Part shown: positions 9,712-18,998 of the stretch, piece after piece
How positions within the stretch are numbered: position 1 is the stretch's first letter
Layout: every line of letters begins with the position of its first letter
NCBI RefSeq assembly: GCF_905207245.1
Contig: NZ_CAJLKP010000017.1
Location: 17,257 to 81,256 of the forward strand
Length of the DNA: 64,000 nucleotides
Source of the DNA: an uncultured Bacteroides sp.
Lineage (GTDB): Bacteria; Bacteroidota; Bacteroidia; Bacteroidales; Bacteroidaceae
Reading direction: 5' to 3'
The notes under the pieces: model-generated
What the model saw: the letters and a program-made list of their open reading frames with translations, nothing else
The model's database searches: none
What the model was told of the DNA's origin: nothing
Translations under genes and position numbers: made by a program

Positions 9712-9728
9712 TCAGGCTGAAAGCCTGA
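9712..9728 (+). other. Hairpin between the GH97 and GH43 genes
   Basis: TCAGGCT-GAA-AGCCTGA is a perfect 7-bp stem with no T-tract after it. It may partly attenuate or stabilise the transcript. No promoter was seen before the GH43 gene, so read-through from GH97 is likely. Confidence 0.5.
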
Positions 9729-9775
9729 GATTCAGTTCGATAAATTACCATTTATAAAAACAATCAAGCAACAGC

Positions 9776-12175
9776 ATGAATAGAATCATCTTTTTGACCG
9801 CTTCCCTCTTAATAGGAGCCATTTCCGCCTTTGCACAGGCCGCTTTCAATACTCCCGGTGCCGGCAATCCCGTGATTCCCGGATATTTCGCCGACCCTAC
9901 CATCAAAAAGTTTGGTGATACTTATTATATGTACGCCACTACCGATGGCAGTGGTGCAGGCTTCGGCCCCGCACAAGTATGGACCAGCAAGGACTTCGTA
10001 AACTGGACCCTGATGCCCATGAACTGGCCCGACAGCCACTGGATATGGGCACCCGATGTGATGCAGCACTCTGATGGAAAGTACTACTACTTCTACTGCC
10101 AGCCCTGTATCATTCATTGCGGAGTCAGTGAAACTCCCCGTGGTCCGTGGAAGAATATCCTGGGCGATAGCGAAGCCGTCCTCATCCCCGACCGTTTCGT
10201 AACAAATGCCATCACTCTGGATGGACAAACATTTGTGGACGATGACGGCTCAGTCTATATGTACTGGGGAACCTGGGGCATTTACAAAGGTTTCGGTTGC
10301 GGTGCCGGAAAGATGGCTCCCGCCCTGAAGAGTTTCACCGAAACCCGCCTCATCCCCAACACCGAAGCCACGGATTTCTTCGAGGCTCCCTTCGTCATCA
10401 AGCGCAACGGGACGTACTACTTTATGTACTCTTCCGGCTCCTGCCACGACCACACGTATCGTGTGCAATATGCCACATCGGATAAACCTTTAGGCCCCTA
10501 CAAATATGGTGGTTGCATCCTCGAAACCAATGCCGACGGCACCATCCACGGCCCGGGTCATCATAGCATCTTGCAGGAAGGAAACGATTACTACATCGTT
10601 TACCACCGCCATGATAATCCGCACTCCAACCGTGGCTTCCATCGCCAGCTCAGCATAGACCGCATGGAATTTGCCGAAGATGGAAGCATCAAGAAGATTA
10701 TCCCTACCCACGACGGCGTAGGGGCACTGGCTCCCTCGGTAGTGAAATCTCCCAACCTCGCCTTTGGCAAGAGTGTGCGTGCATCTTCTTATTATGACGA
10801 TAATTTCCTACCCGAATATGCCGTAGACGACAACAACGGCACTCTGTGGCGCCCCCGCGGCATGGGACAGGAATGGATTGAAATAGACTTGGGACGCACG
10901 CAACAGATACAAACCATCTGGACGCAATTTGAATATGGCACACAGTTCTACCAATATCTGATAGAGACTTCTACCAACGGCAAGTGCTGGGATATCTTCG
11001 CCGACAAGCGGAACAATCACCTGGCAGGCAGTCCGATGGTAGACTTCGGAAAGACGAAGGCACGTTTCGTGCGCCTCACTTACACCGGCGGACAGAAGAA
11101 TGGTTTTGGCGGCGCCATCTGGAATATCAAAGTATTTTCCGGTATCGAAGATTCCGCCCCGCAGCAATGGCTGGGCTTGACTGCCGCCGACTGGGACGGC
11201 CGCGAATGGCAGAACAATGAAGGAATGTTAGGAGGTACTTTTATCCTGAAAGCAGGATCAGCCCGCACCGAGCGCATTGACGGACGCGACGCACTGGTGC
11301 TGGAACCGGGCACCACGCTGGAATACCGTCATCCGTTACTTTCTCCCTCCAAGGAGCATACAATTAGTGGGTTAGTTTATAGATTAGGTAGATGGCAAAG
11401 ATACGAAGCGGAGTCTGCCCTTTCATCGGGAATGATTTCGCTTCGGAGCGGAGCTGAAAAGCTGACTATCACTAACCTGAGATATTATAACTGGAAGCAG
11501 GAAGCAGCCGAGGAGGCGCACGATGCCACCACAAATATTGTGCGTCTGCCGGCTGCAGAGCAGCAGAAGCGGGGCATGGTGGTAAGCATCAGTGCCGATG
11601 ACTTTGCAGCCGGAGATACGGTGCGTTACATCTCCAATCATGGAGTGGATGGATATTTTGAAGCCCGGAAAGCACCGGCTATTGTTGAAGAGGTGCAAGG
11701 AAAAAAGAGTTTCCGCTTCGATGGGCATCAGGTATTCCATTCCAGCTTCCCGCTACCGGCCACGCTGCTGGATAATACGCCTTACACTCTGGAGGCATGG
11801 ATATTGAACGACTCCATTGCCGAAAATGAGTGTGTGGCAGACTTCACCACTTCGCACAACGAATTGGAGAAGATTATGCTGGTGAGCGGCACGGAGCCAC
11901 GCTGCGGAGTGATTAATCATTATGGCTGGTATGAAGACGCCGGGTATAAAGAGATGAAGACGCTTGAAGGCAAGTGGCAGCACGTATATATCTGCTTCGA
12001 CGGACGCATGGAGCAGGTGTATATCAACGGGCAGTTAATTAGCGAAAAAGACATCCAGCTATTGATAAAACCCTCACAATACGTAACTTTGGGGCAGAAT
12101 GCCGAACGCAACTGGCCATTTACGGGGCATTTGCACATGTTGAAGTTGTGGGATGAGTATATACCGATGAAATAA
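9776..12175 (+). CDS. GH43 family glycosidase with discoidin-like and LamG-like domains
   Basis: 799 residues with a signal peptide ending AFAQA. The five-bladed GH43 domain (about 30-315) has the three acidic residues: base D40 in YFADPT, pKa-modulating D149 in ITLDGQTF, and acid E203 in FFEAPF. Residues about 326-455 are a discoidin (F5/8 C) carbohydrate-binding domain, about 456-630 an unassigned beta-rich linker region, and 635-795 a LamG/concanavalin-like domain. GH43 enzymes are mostly alpha-L-arabinofuranosidases, beta-xylosidases or galactofuranosidases, and the subfamily cannot be fixed by eye. Beside GH127, an alpha-1,3-arabinofuranosidase role like bifidobacterial HypAA would fit. 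The next gene starts 9 bases later. Confidence 0.88.
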   Translation: MNRIIFLTASLLIGAISAFAQAAFNTPGAGNPVIPGYFADPTIKKFGDTYYMYATTDGSGAGFGPAQVWTSKDFVNWTLMPMNWPDSHWIWAPDVMQHSDGKYYYFYCQPCIIHCGVSETPRGPWKNILGDSEAVLIPDRFVTNAITLDGQTFVDDDGSVYMYWGTWGIYKGFGCGAGKMAPALKSFTETRLIPNTEATDFFEAPFVIKRNGTYYFMYSSGSCHDHTYRVQYATSDKPLGPYKYGGCILETNADGTIHGPGHHSILQEGNDYYIVYHRHDNPHSNRGFHRQLSIDRMEFAEDGSIKKIIPTHDGVGALAPSVVKSPNLAFGKSVRASSYYDDNFLPEYAVDDNNGTLWRPRGMGQEWIEIDLGRTQQIQTIWTQFEYGTQFYQYLIETSTNGKCWDIFADKRNNHLAGSPMVDFGKTKARFVRLTYTGGQKNGFGGAIWNIKVFSGIEDSAPQQWLGLTAADWDGREWQNNEGMLGGTFILKAGSARTERIDGRDALVLEPGTTLEYRHPLLSPSKEHTISGLVYRLGRWQRYEAESALSSGMISLRSGAEKLTITNLRYYNWKQEAAEEAHDATTNIVRLPAAEQQKRGMVVSISADDFAAGDTVRYISNHGVDGYFEARKAPAIVEEVQGKKSFRFDGHQVFHSSFPLPATLLDNTPYTLEAWILNDSIAENECVADFTTSHNELEKIMLVSGTEPRCGVINHYGWYEDAGYKEMKTLEGKWQHVYICFDGRMEQVYINGQLISEKDIQLLIKPSQYVTLGQNAERNWPFTGHLHMLKLWDEYIPMK

Positions 12176-12184
12176 AGTAGAGAT

Positions 12185-12661
12185 ATGAAATGTACCATTA
12201 ATTCTTCCATAAGCACAGCTATATTAATAGTTTTCATCTGTTTGTTCTCATCCTTTAACTTGAGTGGATGCAAGGATGATGATGACAATGAAGATAAAAT
12301 CTTAGAGCAAAGAGACTACTATAAAAAGTTCATTGACCACAAGTTGAAAGGAACCAAGGGTATCTTAAAAGATGCTAAAGGGTGGGTATTCAATTCTCCT
12401 GTATATGGATGGATAGTAACATTTGGAGATATTTATAGCGAGAATTATGACAAAACGCAACTCCCTGTTATCGAAGCCAATGATATCTATTATAGGTTAT
12501 CCAGTTCCTCGGAAGTGTACTCAAAATTCAAAGACCAGTATGTTCTTATTGATGGCAAATATACATATCTATATACAATAGATCACCTTGATATCGACTA
12601 TTGGATAAGAACAGCCTTTTTCGAAATAGATTATACAGATATAACACCCTATGAAGATTAA
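12185..12661 (+). CDS. Small lipoprotein of unknown function
   Basis: 158 residues. The signal sequence ends in the lipobox LSGC and is followed by the acidic run KDDDDNEDK, which resembles the acidic surface-export tags of Bacteroides lipoproteins. No known domain was recognised; the mature part is rich in Tyr, Lys and Asp. It lies 9 bases after the GH43 gene and 2 bases before the metallopeptidase gene and shares the A+T-rich codon use of the latter. It could be a partner, substrate receptor or inhibitor of that peptidase; this is speculation from position only. Confidence 0.75.
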   Translation: MKCTINSSISTAILIVFICLFSSFNLSGCKDDDDNEDKILEQRDYYKKFIDHKLKGTKGILKDAKGWVFNSPVYGWIVTFGDIYSENYDKTQLPVIEANDIYYRLSSSSEVYSKFKDQYVLIDGKYTYLYTIDHLDIDYWIRTAFFEIDYTDITPYED

Positions 12662-12663
12662 AA

Positions 12664-14277
12664 ATGGAGAGTTATAGAATAAATACCATTTTAAAATTAC
12701 TAATACTGTTATTCATCAATGTGGCTTGTGCAGATAATGTTTTAGTCACAGATATGAATGATGTGAAAACACGAGCAGTTAACGAAGAACCCAAAGTGTT
12801 TTTTACTTGTGCGGCAAATAGTACGGCCACAAGGAGTAGTGACATTGAAGTACAACCTCTCACAACTCTGCCAAAGACAATTTACCTTTTCAATGTCTAC
12901 ATTCATATCATACGCCCTGCGGGTGGAAATGAATTTAAAGATAAAGAGAGTATCTGTAATACATTAATGGAACGTTTGAACAGATACTTTCATAAACATA
13001 GTATTTATTTTAGCCTTTCCGGCTCCGAATTTATTGATTCGGATATTTATAATGCATATAATAGATATAATGCAACGCAGATCTATAGTGTAAATCCACA
13101 TTCAGATGCATTTGACATTTACATTTTTACAAATGGAGATAACTTCGGCAGCGTGGGTGGAGCAGCTGTAACTGGGCAAGGAAATGAATGTTGGGTGACT
13201 TCTAATTCGTATCATTTAGATACGGCACCACATGAGATGGGACATATTTTAGGATTGGAACATACCTTTAAAGGGACTGCTGATGGCATGAACCCTGAAT
13301 TTGTTGATGGTAGTAATGCAGCAACTGCAGGTGATAAAATCATAGACACTCCTGCCGATCCTGCCATTTATGATAATAATTTCAATTACGGAGGAACCAT
13401 TCATGATGTAGATGCACATGGTGATGTGTACAGACCTGATGAAACGAACCTTATGTCTTATTATGCCATAAGAAATCAGTTCACCGAGGGTCAAGAAGCT
13501 AAAATAAGAAGCACCATCTATGGGTCTACAGAAAAAAAAGCTCGATTACACAAAGGTAACAACTTAATCCAAGGTAATAGTATCATAAACTCTTCAGCAA
13601 AATATGAACTAAATTCCAGCCTCTTGTCAGAATACCTTTTAGACAATGCTTCCATTCGCTGGACAGTAAAAATGGATGCATATTCAAACTCACTTTCAAA
13701 GAATGTTACGTCTACGACCTATTATACAAGCAAGACTTTAACGATAAAAGATGCAGGAAGTGATTACCCATCACAGAAATATACAATTAAAGCAACCATT
13801 ACGGATTCAAGAGGATATTCATTCACAACAGAAGAAAAAACTGCTCATTTCGTAAGAGTGAACTTTAGCAGCGGAAGTCTGAGATGGCAAACACTTTATA
13901 ACAATAAATCTACAAACGGCACTTGTACATCTATATCTAACTATATCAGAGCATATCAAGGAGGAGTGCTCTATCTCGATTATATTGACAATTTAGGGGG
14001 AAGTTCCACGGTATATCCCTCCAATTACAGCTTTATGATCTTGGGAAATATGGCTTCATATTTCCAGATGCGAAGCAACAAGTCTTTTTATTGTGCTACC
14101 GGAACTCCCAAAGGTACGACTTATGCCATGCTACAAATAACAGTTTCGGGGCTTTCTAATATTATAAGCATACCTATAGAAATCATGTCGCCATCATCTA
14201 TTTATGACATTGAAGCAGACTCTATCCGCTTAGAGAATGATTCAATTAGCAAAATATTCATTCATTCAAATAAATAA
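12664..14277 (+). CDS. Secreted M43 (pappalysin)-like zinc metallopeptidase
   Basis: 537 residues. The hydrophobic N-terminus ends in a possible lipobox (NVAC, C22). The metzincin signature is complete: HEMGHILGLEH (190-200) with three zinc histidines and the catalytic glutamate, and a Met-turn in NLMSYYA (M264). About 280-510 looks like two beta-sandwich (Ig-like) domains. It is probably a surface or periplasmic endopeptidase. It sits between GH43 and GH127 genes, 2 bases after the small lipoprotein. The codon use of this pair is more A+T-rich than that of its neighbours, suggesting later insertion. In this setting it may cut the protein part of a glycoprotein substrate. Confidence 0.88.
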   Translation: MESYRINTILKLLILLFINVACADNVLVTDMNDVKTRAVNEEPKVFFTCAANSTATRSSDIEVQPLTTLPKTIYLFNVYIHIIRPAGGNEFKDKESICNTLMERLNRYFHKHSIYFSLSGSEFIDSDIYNAYNRYNATQIYSVNPHSDAFDIYIFTNGDNFGSVGGAAVTGQGNECWVTSNSYHLDTAPHEMGHILGLEHTFKGTADGMNPEFVDGSNAATAGDKIIDTPADPAIYDNNFNYGGTIHDVDAHGDVYRPDETNLMSYYAIRNQFTEGQEAKIRSTIYGSTEKKARLHKGNNLIQGNSIINSSAKYELNSSLLSEYLLDNASIRWTVKMDAYSNSLSKNVTSTTYYTSKTLTIKDAGSDYPSQKYTIKATITDSRGYSFTTEEKTAHFVRVNFSSGSLRWQTLYNNKSTNGTCTSISNYIRAYQGGVLYLDYIDNLGGSSTVYPSNYSFMILGNMASYFQMRSNKSFYCATGTPKGTTYAMLQITVSGLSNIISIPIEIMSPSSIYDIEADSIRLENDSISKIFIHSNK

Positions 14278-14281
14278 CGCC

Positions 14282-16687
14282 ATGAGAAGTTTTTTATTAT
14301 CAGTTTTGATTGCCGGCACTGCCATAGGCAGCCAGGCGCAAGTGAAAAAACAATCGCACGGGTATCCCATCGATCCCATACCTTTCACCTCAGTGAAAGT
14401 AACCGACTCCTTCTGGGGGCAACGCCTCAATGCGAGCCGTGAAGTAACCATTCCTCTTGCTTTCAGCAAATGTGAGGAAACAGGAAGATATCAGAACTTT
14501 GTCAACGCAGCGCATCCCAGCGATACGATTAAAGTAGGCGGACTGGCTTTCGACGATACGGACGTCTATAAAACCATCGAGGGCGCCAGCTACCTGTTGC
14601 AGACTTATCCGGACAAGAAACTGGCTAAATACATTGACAGCGTACTGGTGATTGTAGCCGCTGCACAGGAACCCGACGGGTATCTCTACACCAGTCGCAC
14701 CATGAACCCGAAACATCCACACGAATGGGCGGGAAGCAAACGTTGGGAAAAGGTAGAAGACCTGAGCCACGAGTTCTACAACCTGGGACACATGGTGGAA
14801 GGCGCCATCGCCCACTACCAGGCTACCGGAAAGAAGAACTTCCTCAATATCGCCATCCGATATGCCGACTGCGTATGCCGTGAAATCGGTACAGGCGAAG
14901 GACAGCAAATCCGTGTTCCCGGACATCAGATTGCCGAAATGGCACTTGCCAAACTTTATCTGGTCACCGGAGACAAGAAATACCTCGACCAGGCCAAGTT
15001 CTTCCTCGACCAGCGTGGATATACCAGCCGTACGGACGAATACAGCCAGGCACATAAACCGGTGGTTCAGCAGGATGAGGCTGTAGGACACGCCGTTCGC
15101 GCCGCATATATGTATGCAGGTATGGCCGACGTAGCCGCCCTGACGGGAGACACTGCCTATATTCATGCCATCGACCGTATTTGGGACAATATCGTCGGCA
15201 AGAAATATTACATCACCGGCGGTATCGGAGCTACCGCAGCCGGAGAGGCTTTCGGCAAGAACTACGAATTGCCCAACATGTCAGCCTATTGCGAGACTTG
15301 TGCTGCCATCGGCAATGTGTATGTCAATTATCGTCTTTTCCTCCTGCACGGTGAATCCAAATACTACGATGTACTGGAACGCACCTTATACAATGGTCTG
15401 ATTTCAGGCGTATCCCTGGACGGCGGTGGCTTCTTCTACCCCAACCCGCTGGAAAGTATGGGACAGCATCAACGCCAGCCCTGGTTCGGTTGTGCCTGCT
15501 GCCCGTCCAACATCTGCCGTTTCATCCCGTCCCTGCCGGGATATATCTACGCAGTAAAGGATAAGGACGTTTACGTCAACCTCTTCATGTCCAATACTTC
15601 CGACCTGAAAGTGGGTGGCAAAGCTGTTTCTATCGAGCAAACCACCAAATACCCGTGGAACGGCGACATCACCATCGGCATCAACAAGAACAGCGCCGGA
15701 CAGTTCAACCTGAAAGTCCGTATTCCCGGATGGGTTCGGGGTCAGGTAGTTCCCAGTGACCTGTATGCCTATAGTGACGGCAAGCGTCTGAAGTACACAG
15801 TGAAAGTAAACGGAGAAGCCGTACAGAATGAGCTGAAAGATGGTTATTTCTGCATCGACCGCCGTTGGAAAAAGGGTGACAAGGTGGAAGTGCACTTCGA
15901 CATGGAACCGCGTACCGTGAAAGCCAACAATAAGGTGGAAGCCGACCGCGGACGCATTGCCGTAGAACGCGGACCGATTGTATACTGTGCAGAATTCCCG
16001 GATAATAACTTCGACATCTTCAGCGTATTCATGAACCGCAACCCGAAGTTTGAAGTGGTGGAAAAGCCCGATCTGCTGTATGGCATCAACCAATTGAAGA
16101 CCGGCGCACAGACACTTGGCTACGACGATCAGGGTCGCCTGACCACTACCGATGTGAGCCTGACACTGATACCTTACTACGCATGGGCCCACCGTGGTTC
16201 GGGAGCTATGGAAGTATGGTTGCCGCAAGAGCTGAGCGCATCCCGCCCCGCCATGCCTGCCACACTGGCTTCGGAAAGTAAAATAGACGCATCCCATCGC
16301 GCAAGCTCCATTTCAGCCATCAACGACCGCCTGGTTCCGAAAGATGAAAATGACCGTTCCCTGCCCTACTATCATTGGTGGCCCAAACAGGGAACTACGG
16401 AATGGATCACGTATGAGTTCCCGGCAGAAGCTACCGTATCAAGTTCTACCGTATATTGGTTCGACGATGCCCCCTGGGGCGGTTGCCGTGTACCGAAAAG
16501 CTGGAAGGTATATTATAAAGATGCACAAGGCCAGTGGCACCCCGTCACAGGTACCGACAAATATGGCGTTGTAAAAGGTGCGGGAAACACCGTAAACTTT
16601 GATCCCGTGAAAACCAAATCAGTAAAACTGGAAATTACCCTGCCGGACAAACATGCAGCAGGTGTTTATGAATGGGAAGTACAATAA
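14282..16687 (+). CDS. GH127 (DUF1680) beta-L-arabinofuranosidase-like protein, second copy
   Basis: 801 residues from the ATG at 14282. An upstream in-frame ATG at 14237 overlaps the previous gene and would add 15 residues ahead of a clear signal peptide (MRSFLLSVLIAGTAIGSQAQ), so the inner start is preferred. The zinc-thiolate site is intact: YCETC (E338, C340) and FGCACCP (C406, C407). The C-terminal beta-sandwich (about 660-801) matches that of the first GH127. Unlike that copy it has a cleaved signal peptide instead of a lipobox, so it is probably soluble in the periplasm. It starts 4 bases after the metallopeptidase stop and precedes the S9 peptidase by 13 bases. Confidence 0.92.
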   Translation: MRSFLLSVLIAGTAIGSQAQVKKQSHGYPIDPIPFTSVKVTDSFWGQRLNASREVTIPLAFSKCEETGRYQNFVNAAHPSDTIKVGGLAFDDTDVYKTIEGASYLLQTYPDKKLAKYIDSVLVIVAAAQEPDGYLYTSRTMNPKHPHEWAGSKRWEKVEDLSHEFYNLGHMVEGAIAHYQATGKKNFLNIAIRYADCVCREIGTGEGQQIRVPGHQIAEMALAKLYLVTGDKKYLDQAKFFLDQRGYTSRTDEYSQAHKPVVQQDEAVGHAVRAAYMYAGMADVAALTGDTAYIHAIDRIWDNIVGKKYYITGGIGATAAGEAFGKNYELPNMSAYCETCAAIGNVYVNYRLFLLHGESKYYDVLERTLYNGLISGVSLDGGGFFYPNPLESMGQHQRQPWFGCACCPSNICRFIPSLPGYIYAVKDKDVYVNLFMSNTSDLKVGGKAVSIEQTTKYPWNGDITIGINKNSAGQFNLKVRIPGWVRGQVVPSDLYAYSDGKRLKYTVKVNGEAVQNELKDGYFCIDRRWKKGDKVEVHFDMEPRTVKANNKVEADRGRIAVERGPIVYCAEFPDNNFDIFSVFMNRNPKFEVVEKPDLLYGINQLKTGAQTLGYDDQGRLTTTDVSLTLIPYYAWAHRGSGAMEVWLPQELSASRPAMPATLASESKIDASHRASSISAINDRLVPKDENDRSLPYYHWWPKQGTTEWITYEFPAEATVSSSTVYWFDDAPWGGCRVPKSWKVYYKDAQGQWHPVTGTDKYGVVKGAGNTVNFDPVKTKSVKLEITLPDKHAAGVYEWEVQ

Positions 16688-16700
16688 AGGTTAGTTAGAT

Positions 16701-18950
16701 ATGAATGTTTGTAAGTTAGGTTTGTCGATAGCCATGCTCCTTAGCGGGGGCATGGCTTTCGCACAAGGCACAGTGGATGATTATAACCGTGCCTACGCAT
16801 TAAGAGAGAAATTCAGTGCCAACAAAGTTTTCTACTCCAACGTCACGCCGCAATGGATAGAAGGCACACATCAGTTCTGGTATGTACGCAATACGCCCGA
16901 AGGCCGTATCTACGTATCGGTGAACGCAGACAAGAAAAACAGAAAGGAGTTGTTCGACCACAAGCGTCTGTCAAGCGCACTGAGCAACGCATCCGGCAAA
17001 GAAGTAAAGCCCGAGACAATCCAACTGGAACGGTTACGGGTGAACCCGAGCTTAGATACGCTTCGTTTTGTATTTGGCAATCAGCGCTGGATGTACGCCA
17101 CCCGCAAAAATCAGTTGGTAAATGAAGGCAACCTGCCCGGCCGCAATGCACCACAGAAACACTGGATGGAACGGGATGACGAAAAAGAAACCGCTCCCGT
17201 AACTTCACCCGATGGAAAGTATACCGCCTATATCAAAAATCAGAATGTATATGTGAAGGAACTTACCACCGGAAAAGAGAAGCAGTTGAGCCTTGACGGT
17301 ACACTCAGCAACTACTACTCAGCTTATATCCGCTGGTCTCCGGACAGCAAGAAAGTGGCATCCTGCAAAATCCGCCCGGTAGAGAAACGATATGTATACT
17401 ATGTAGAGTCTTCTCCGGCGGATCAGCTCCAACCGAAACTGCACAAGCAGGAATATGCCAAACCGGGAGACGAACTTCCTTTCAAGATACCTTGCATTTA
17501 TGAAGTTGAAACAGGACGAGGTATCATCCCCAGCACCGACCTCTTCGACCGGCAGTATGAAATATACGGCCCCGAATGGAACCCGGACAGCCGTTCTGTT
17601 ACCTTCGAGTACAACCAGCGCGGACATCAGGCATATCGTGTACTTGAACTCTCTGCCGAGACAGGCGCCGTGCGTCCTCTGATAGAAGAAACCAGTGACA
17701 AGTACGTGAACTATACCCGCCGCTTCCGCCACGACCTGAGGGACAACAAGCACATCATCTGGATGAGCGAACGGGACAACTGGAACCACCTGTACATGTA
17801 CGACCGCACTACCGCACAGCCCGTCCATCAGATAACCCGCGGCGAATGGTATGTGCGCGAAGTGCTCCGCGTAGACGAGGACAACCGGCAGATTTATTTC
17901 TCCGCCAACGGTGTGCAGCCGGGCGAAGATCCTTACCTCATCCGCTACTACCGCATCGGCTTCGATGGCAAAGGATTCACCTGCCTCACTCCCGAAGAAG
18001 GTATGCACCGGGCCTGGTTCTCACCGGACATGAATTATCTGGTAGACGTTTACTCTATGGTAAACAAAGCCCCCGTTGCCGTATTGCGCAGTGCCGAAGA
18101 CGGCAAAGTGGTGATGCCGCTGGAGACAGCCGATATCAGTCGTCTGGAAGCAGAAGGTTGGAAAGCCCCCGAAGTATTTACAGCCAAGGGCCGCGACGGG
18201 AAAACGGACATGTGGGGATTGATTGTACGCCCTACCAATTTCGACCCGAACCGGAAGTACCCGGTGATCGAATATATCTACCAAGGCCCCGGCGATCAAT
18301 ATGTGCCCAAAACCTTCATTCCGTACAATTGGTACATGACTTCCCTTGCCGAACTCGGCTTTATCGTCGTCATGGTAGATGGAATGGGAACCTCATTCCG
18401 CTCACGTGAATTTGAAAACGTATGCTACAAGAATCTGAAAGATGCAGGACTTCCCGATCACATCTCCTGGATTAAAGCTGCCGGAGAGAAGTATCCGTAT
18501 ATGGATATGGACCGCGTAGGCATCTATGGCTGTTCCGCCGGAGGCCAGGAATCCACCACTGCCGTGCTGCTGCATCCCGAATTCTACAAAGCCGCTTATT
18601 CCGCCTGTGGCTGCCACGACAACCGCATGGATAAAATCTGGTGGAACGAACTCTGGCTGGGATATCCCGTAGGAGATCAATATAAGGAAGGATCGAATGT
18701 AGAGAATGCCCATCTGCTGAGTCGCCCCCTGATGCTGGTGGTAGGCGAACTGGACGATAATGTAGATCCTGCCTCAACCATGCAGGTGGTGAACGCACTG
18801 ATAAAAGCCAACAAAGATTTTGAATTGGTAGTGATTCCCGGTGCACACCACACGATGGGAGAAGATTTCGGGGAACATAAACGCTATGATTTCTTTGTAC
18901 GCCATCTGATGGGGGGAAACCCGCCGAAGTGGGAAGAGGTGAAGAAGTGA
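16701..18950 (+). CDS. S9 family dipeptidyl-peptidase IV-like serine peptidase
   Basis: 749 residues with a signal peptide ending MAFAQ. An N-terminal beta-propeller (about 50-490) precedes an alpha/beta-hydrolase domain with the catalytic triad S612 in GCSAGG, D685 in GELDDNVD and H717 in PGAHH. DPP-IV-type enzymes remove X-Pro or X-Ala dipeptides from peptide N-termini in the periplasm. It is the last gene of the plus-strand run and ends at a bidirectional hairpin terminator. Its place behind arabinosidase and metallopeptidase genes suggests work on proline-rich peptides. Gut Bacteroides also have such peptidases unrelated to glycan loci. Confidence 0.9.
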   Translation: MNVCKLGLSIAMLLSGGMAFAQGTVDDYNRAYALREKFSANKVFYSNVTPQWIEGTHQFWYVRNTPEGRIYVSVNADKKNRKELFDHKRLSSALSNASGKEVKPETIQLERLRVNPSLDTLRFVFGNQRWMYATRKNQLVNEGNLPGRNAPQKHWMERDDEKETAPVTSPDGKYTAYIKNQNVYVKELTTGKEKQLSLDGTLSNYYSAYIRWSPDSKKVASCKIRPVEKRYVYYVESSPADQLQPKLHKQEYAKPGDELPFKIPCIYEVETGRGIIPSTDLFDRQYEIYGPEWNPDSRSVTFEYNQRGHQAYRVLELSAETGAVRPLIEETSDKYVNYTRRFRHDLRDNKHIIWMSERDNWNHLYMYDRTTAQPVHQITRGEWYVREVLRVDEDNRQIYFSANGVQPGEDPYLIRYYRIGFDGKGFTCLTPEEGMHRAWFSPDMNYLVDVYSMVNKAPVAVLRSAEDGKVVMPLETADISRLEAEGWKAPEVFTAKGRDGKTDMWGLIVRPTNFDPNRKYPVIEYIYQGPGDQYVPKTFIPYNWYMTSLAELGFIVVMVDGMGTSFRSREFENVCYKNLKDAGLPDHISWIKAAGEKYPYMDMDRVGIYGCSAGGQESTTAVLLHPEFYKAAYSACGCHDNRMDKIWWNELWLGYPVGDQYKEGSNVENAHLLSRPLMLVVGELDDNVDPASTMQVVNALIKANKDFELVVIPGAHHTMGEDFGEHKRYDFFVRHLMGGNPPKWEEVKK

Positions 18951-18953
18951 TAA

Positions 18954-18998
18954 AGTGATAGGGTGATAGAGTGCTTATCACTTTACCACCCTATCACT
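18954..18998. terminator. Bidirectional terminator hairpin built of 8-bp units
   Basis: Arms 18954-18973 (AGTGATAGGGTGATAGAGTG) and 18979-18998 (CACTTTACCACCCTATCACT) pair with two mismatches around a 5-base loop. It fills the gap between two convergent genes. The arms repeat GTGATARR with an 8-base period that starts inside the end of the S9 gene. A sister element is at 31478-31574. Confidence 0.75.

Noticed and set aside
14237..14281. Upstream start of the second GH127 gene
   Set aside because: It overlaps the metallopeptidase gene by 41 bases and puts 15 residues ahead of a clear signal peptide.
15404..16297. 297-codon minus-strand ORF
   Set aside because: It is antisense to the second GH127 gene and lacks any signal or domain.
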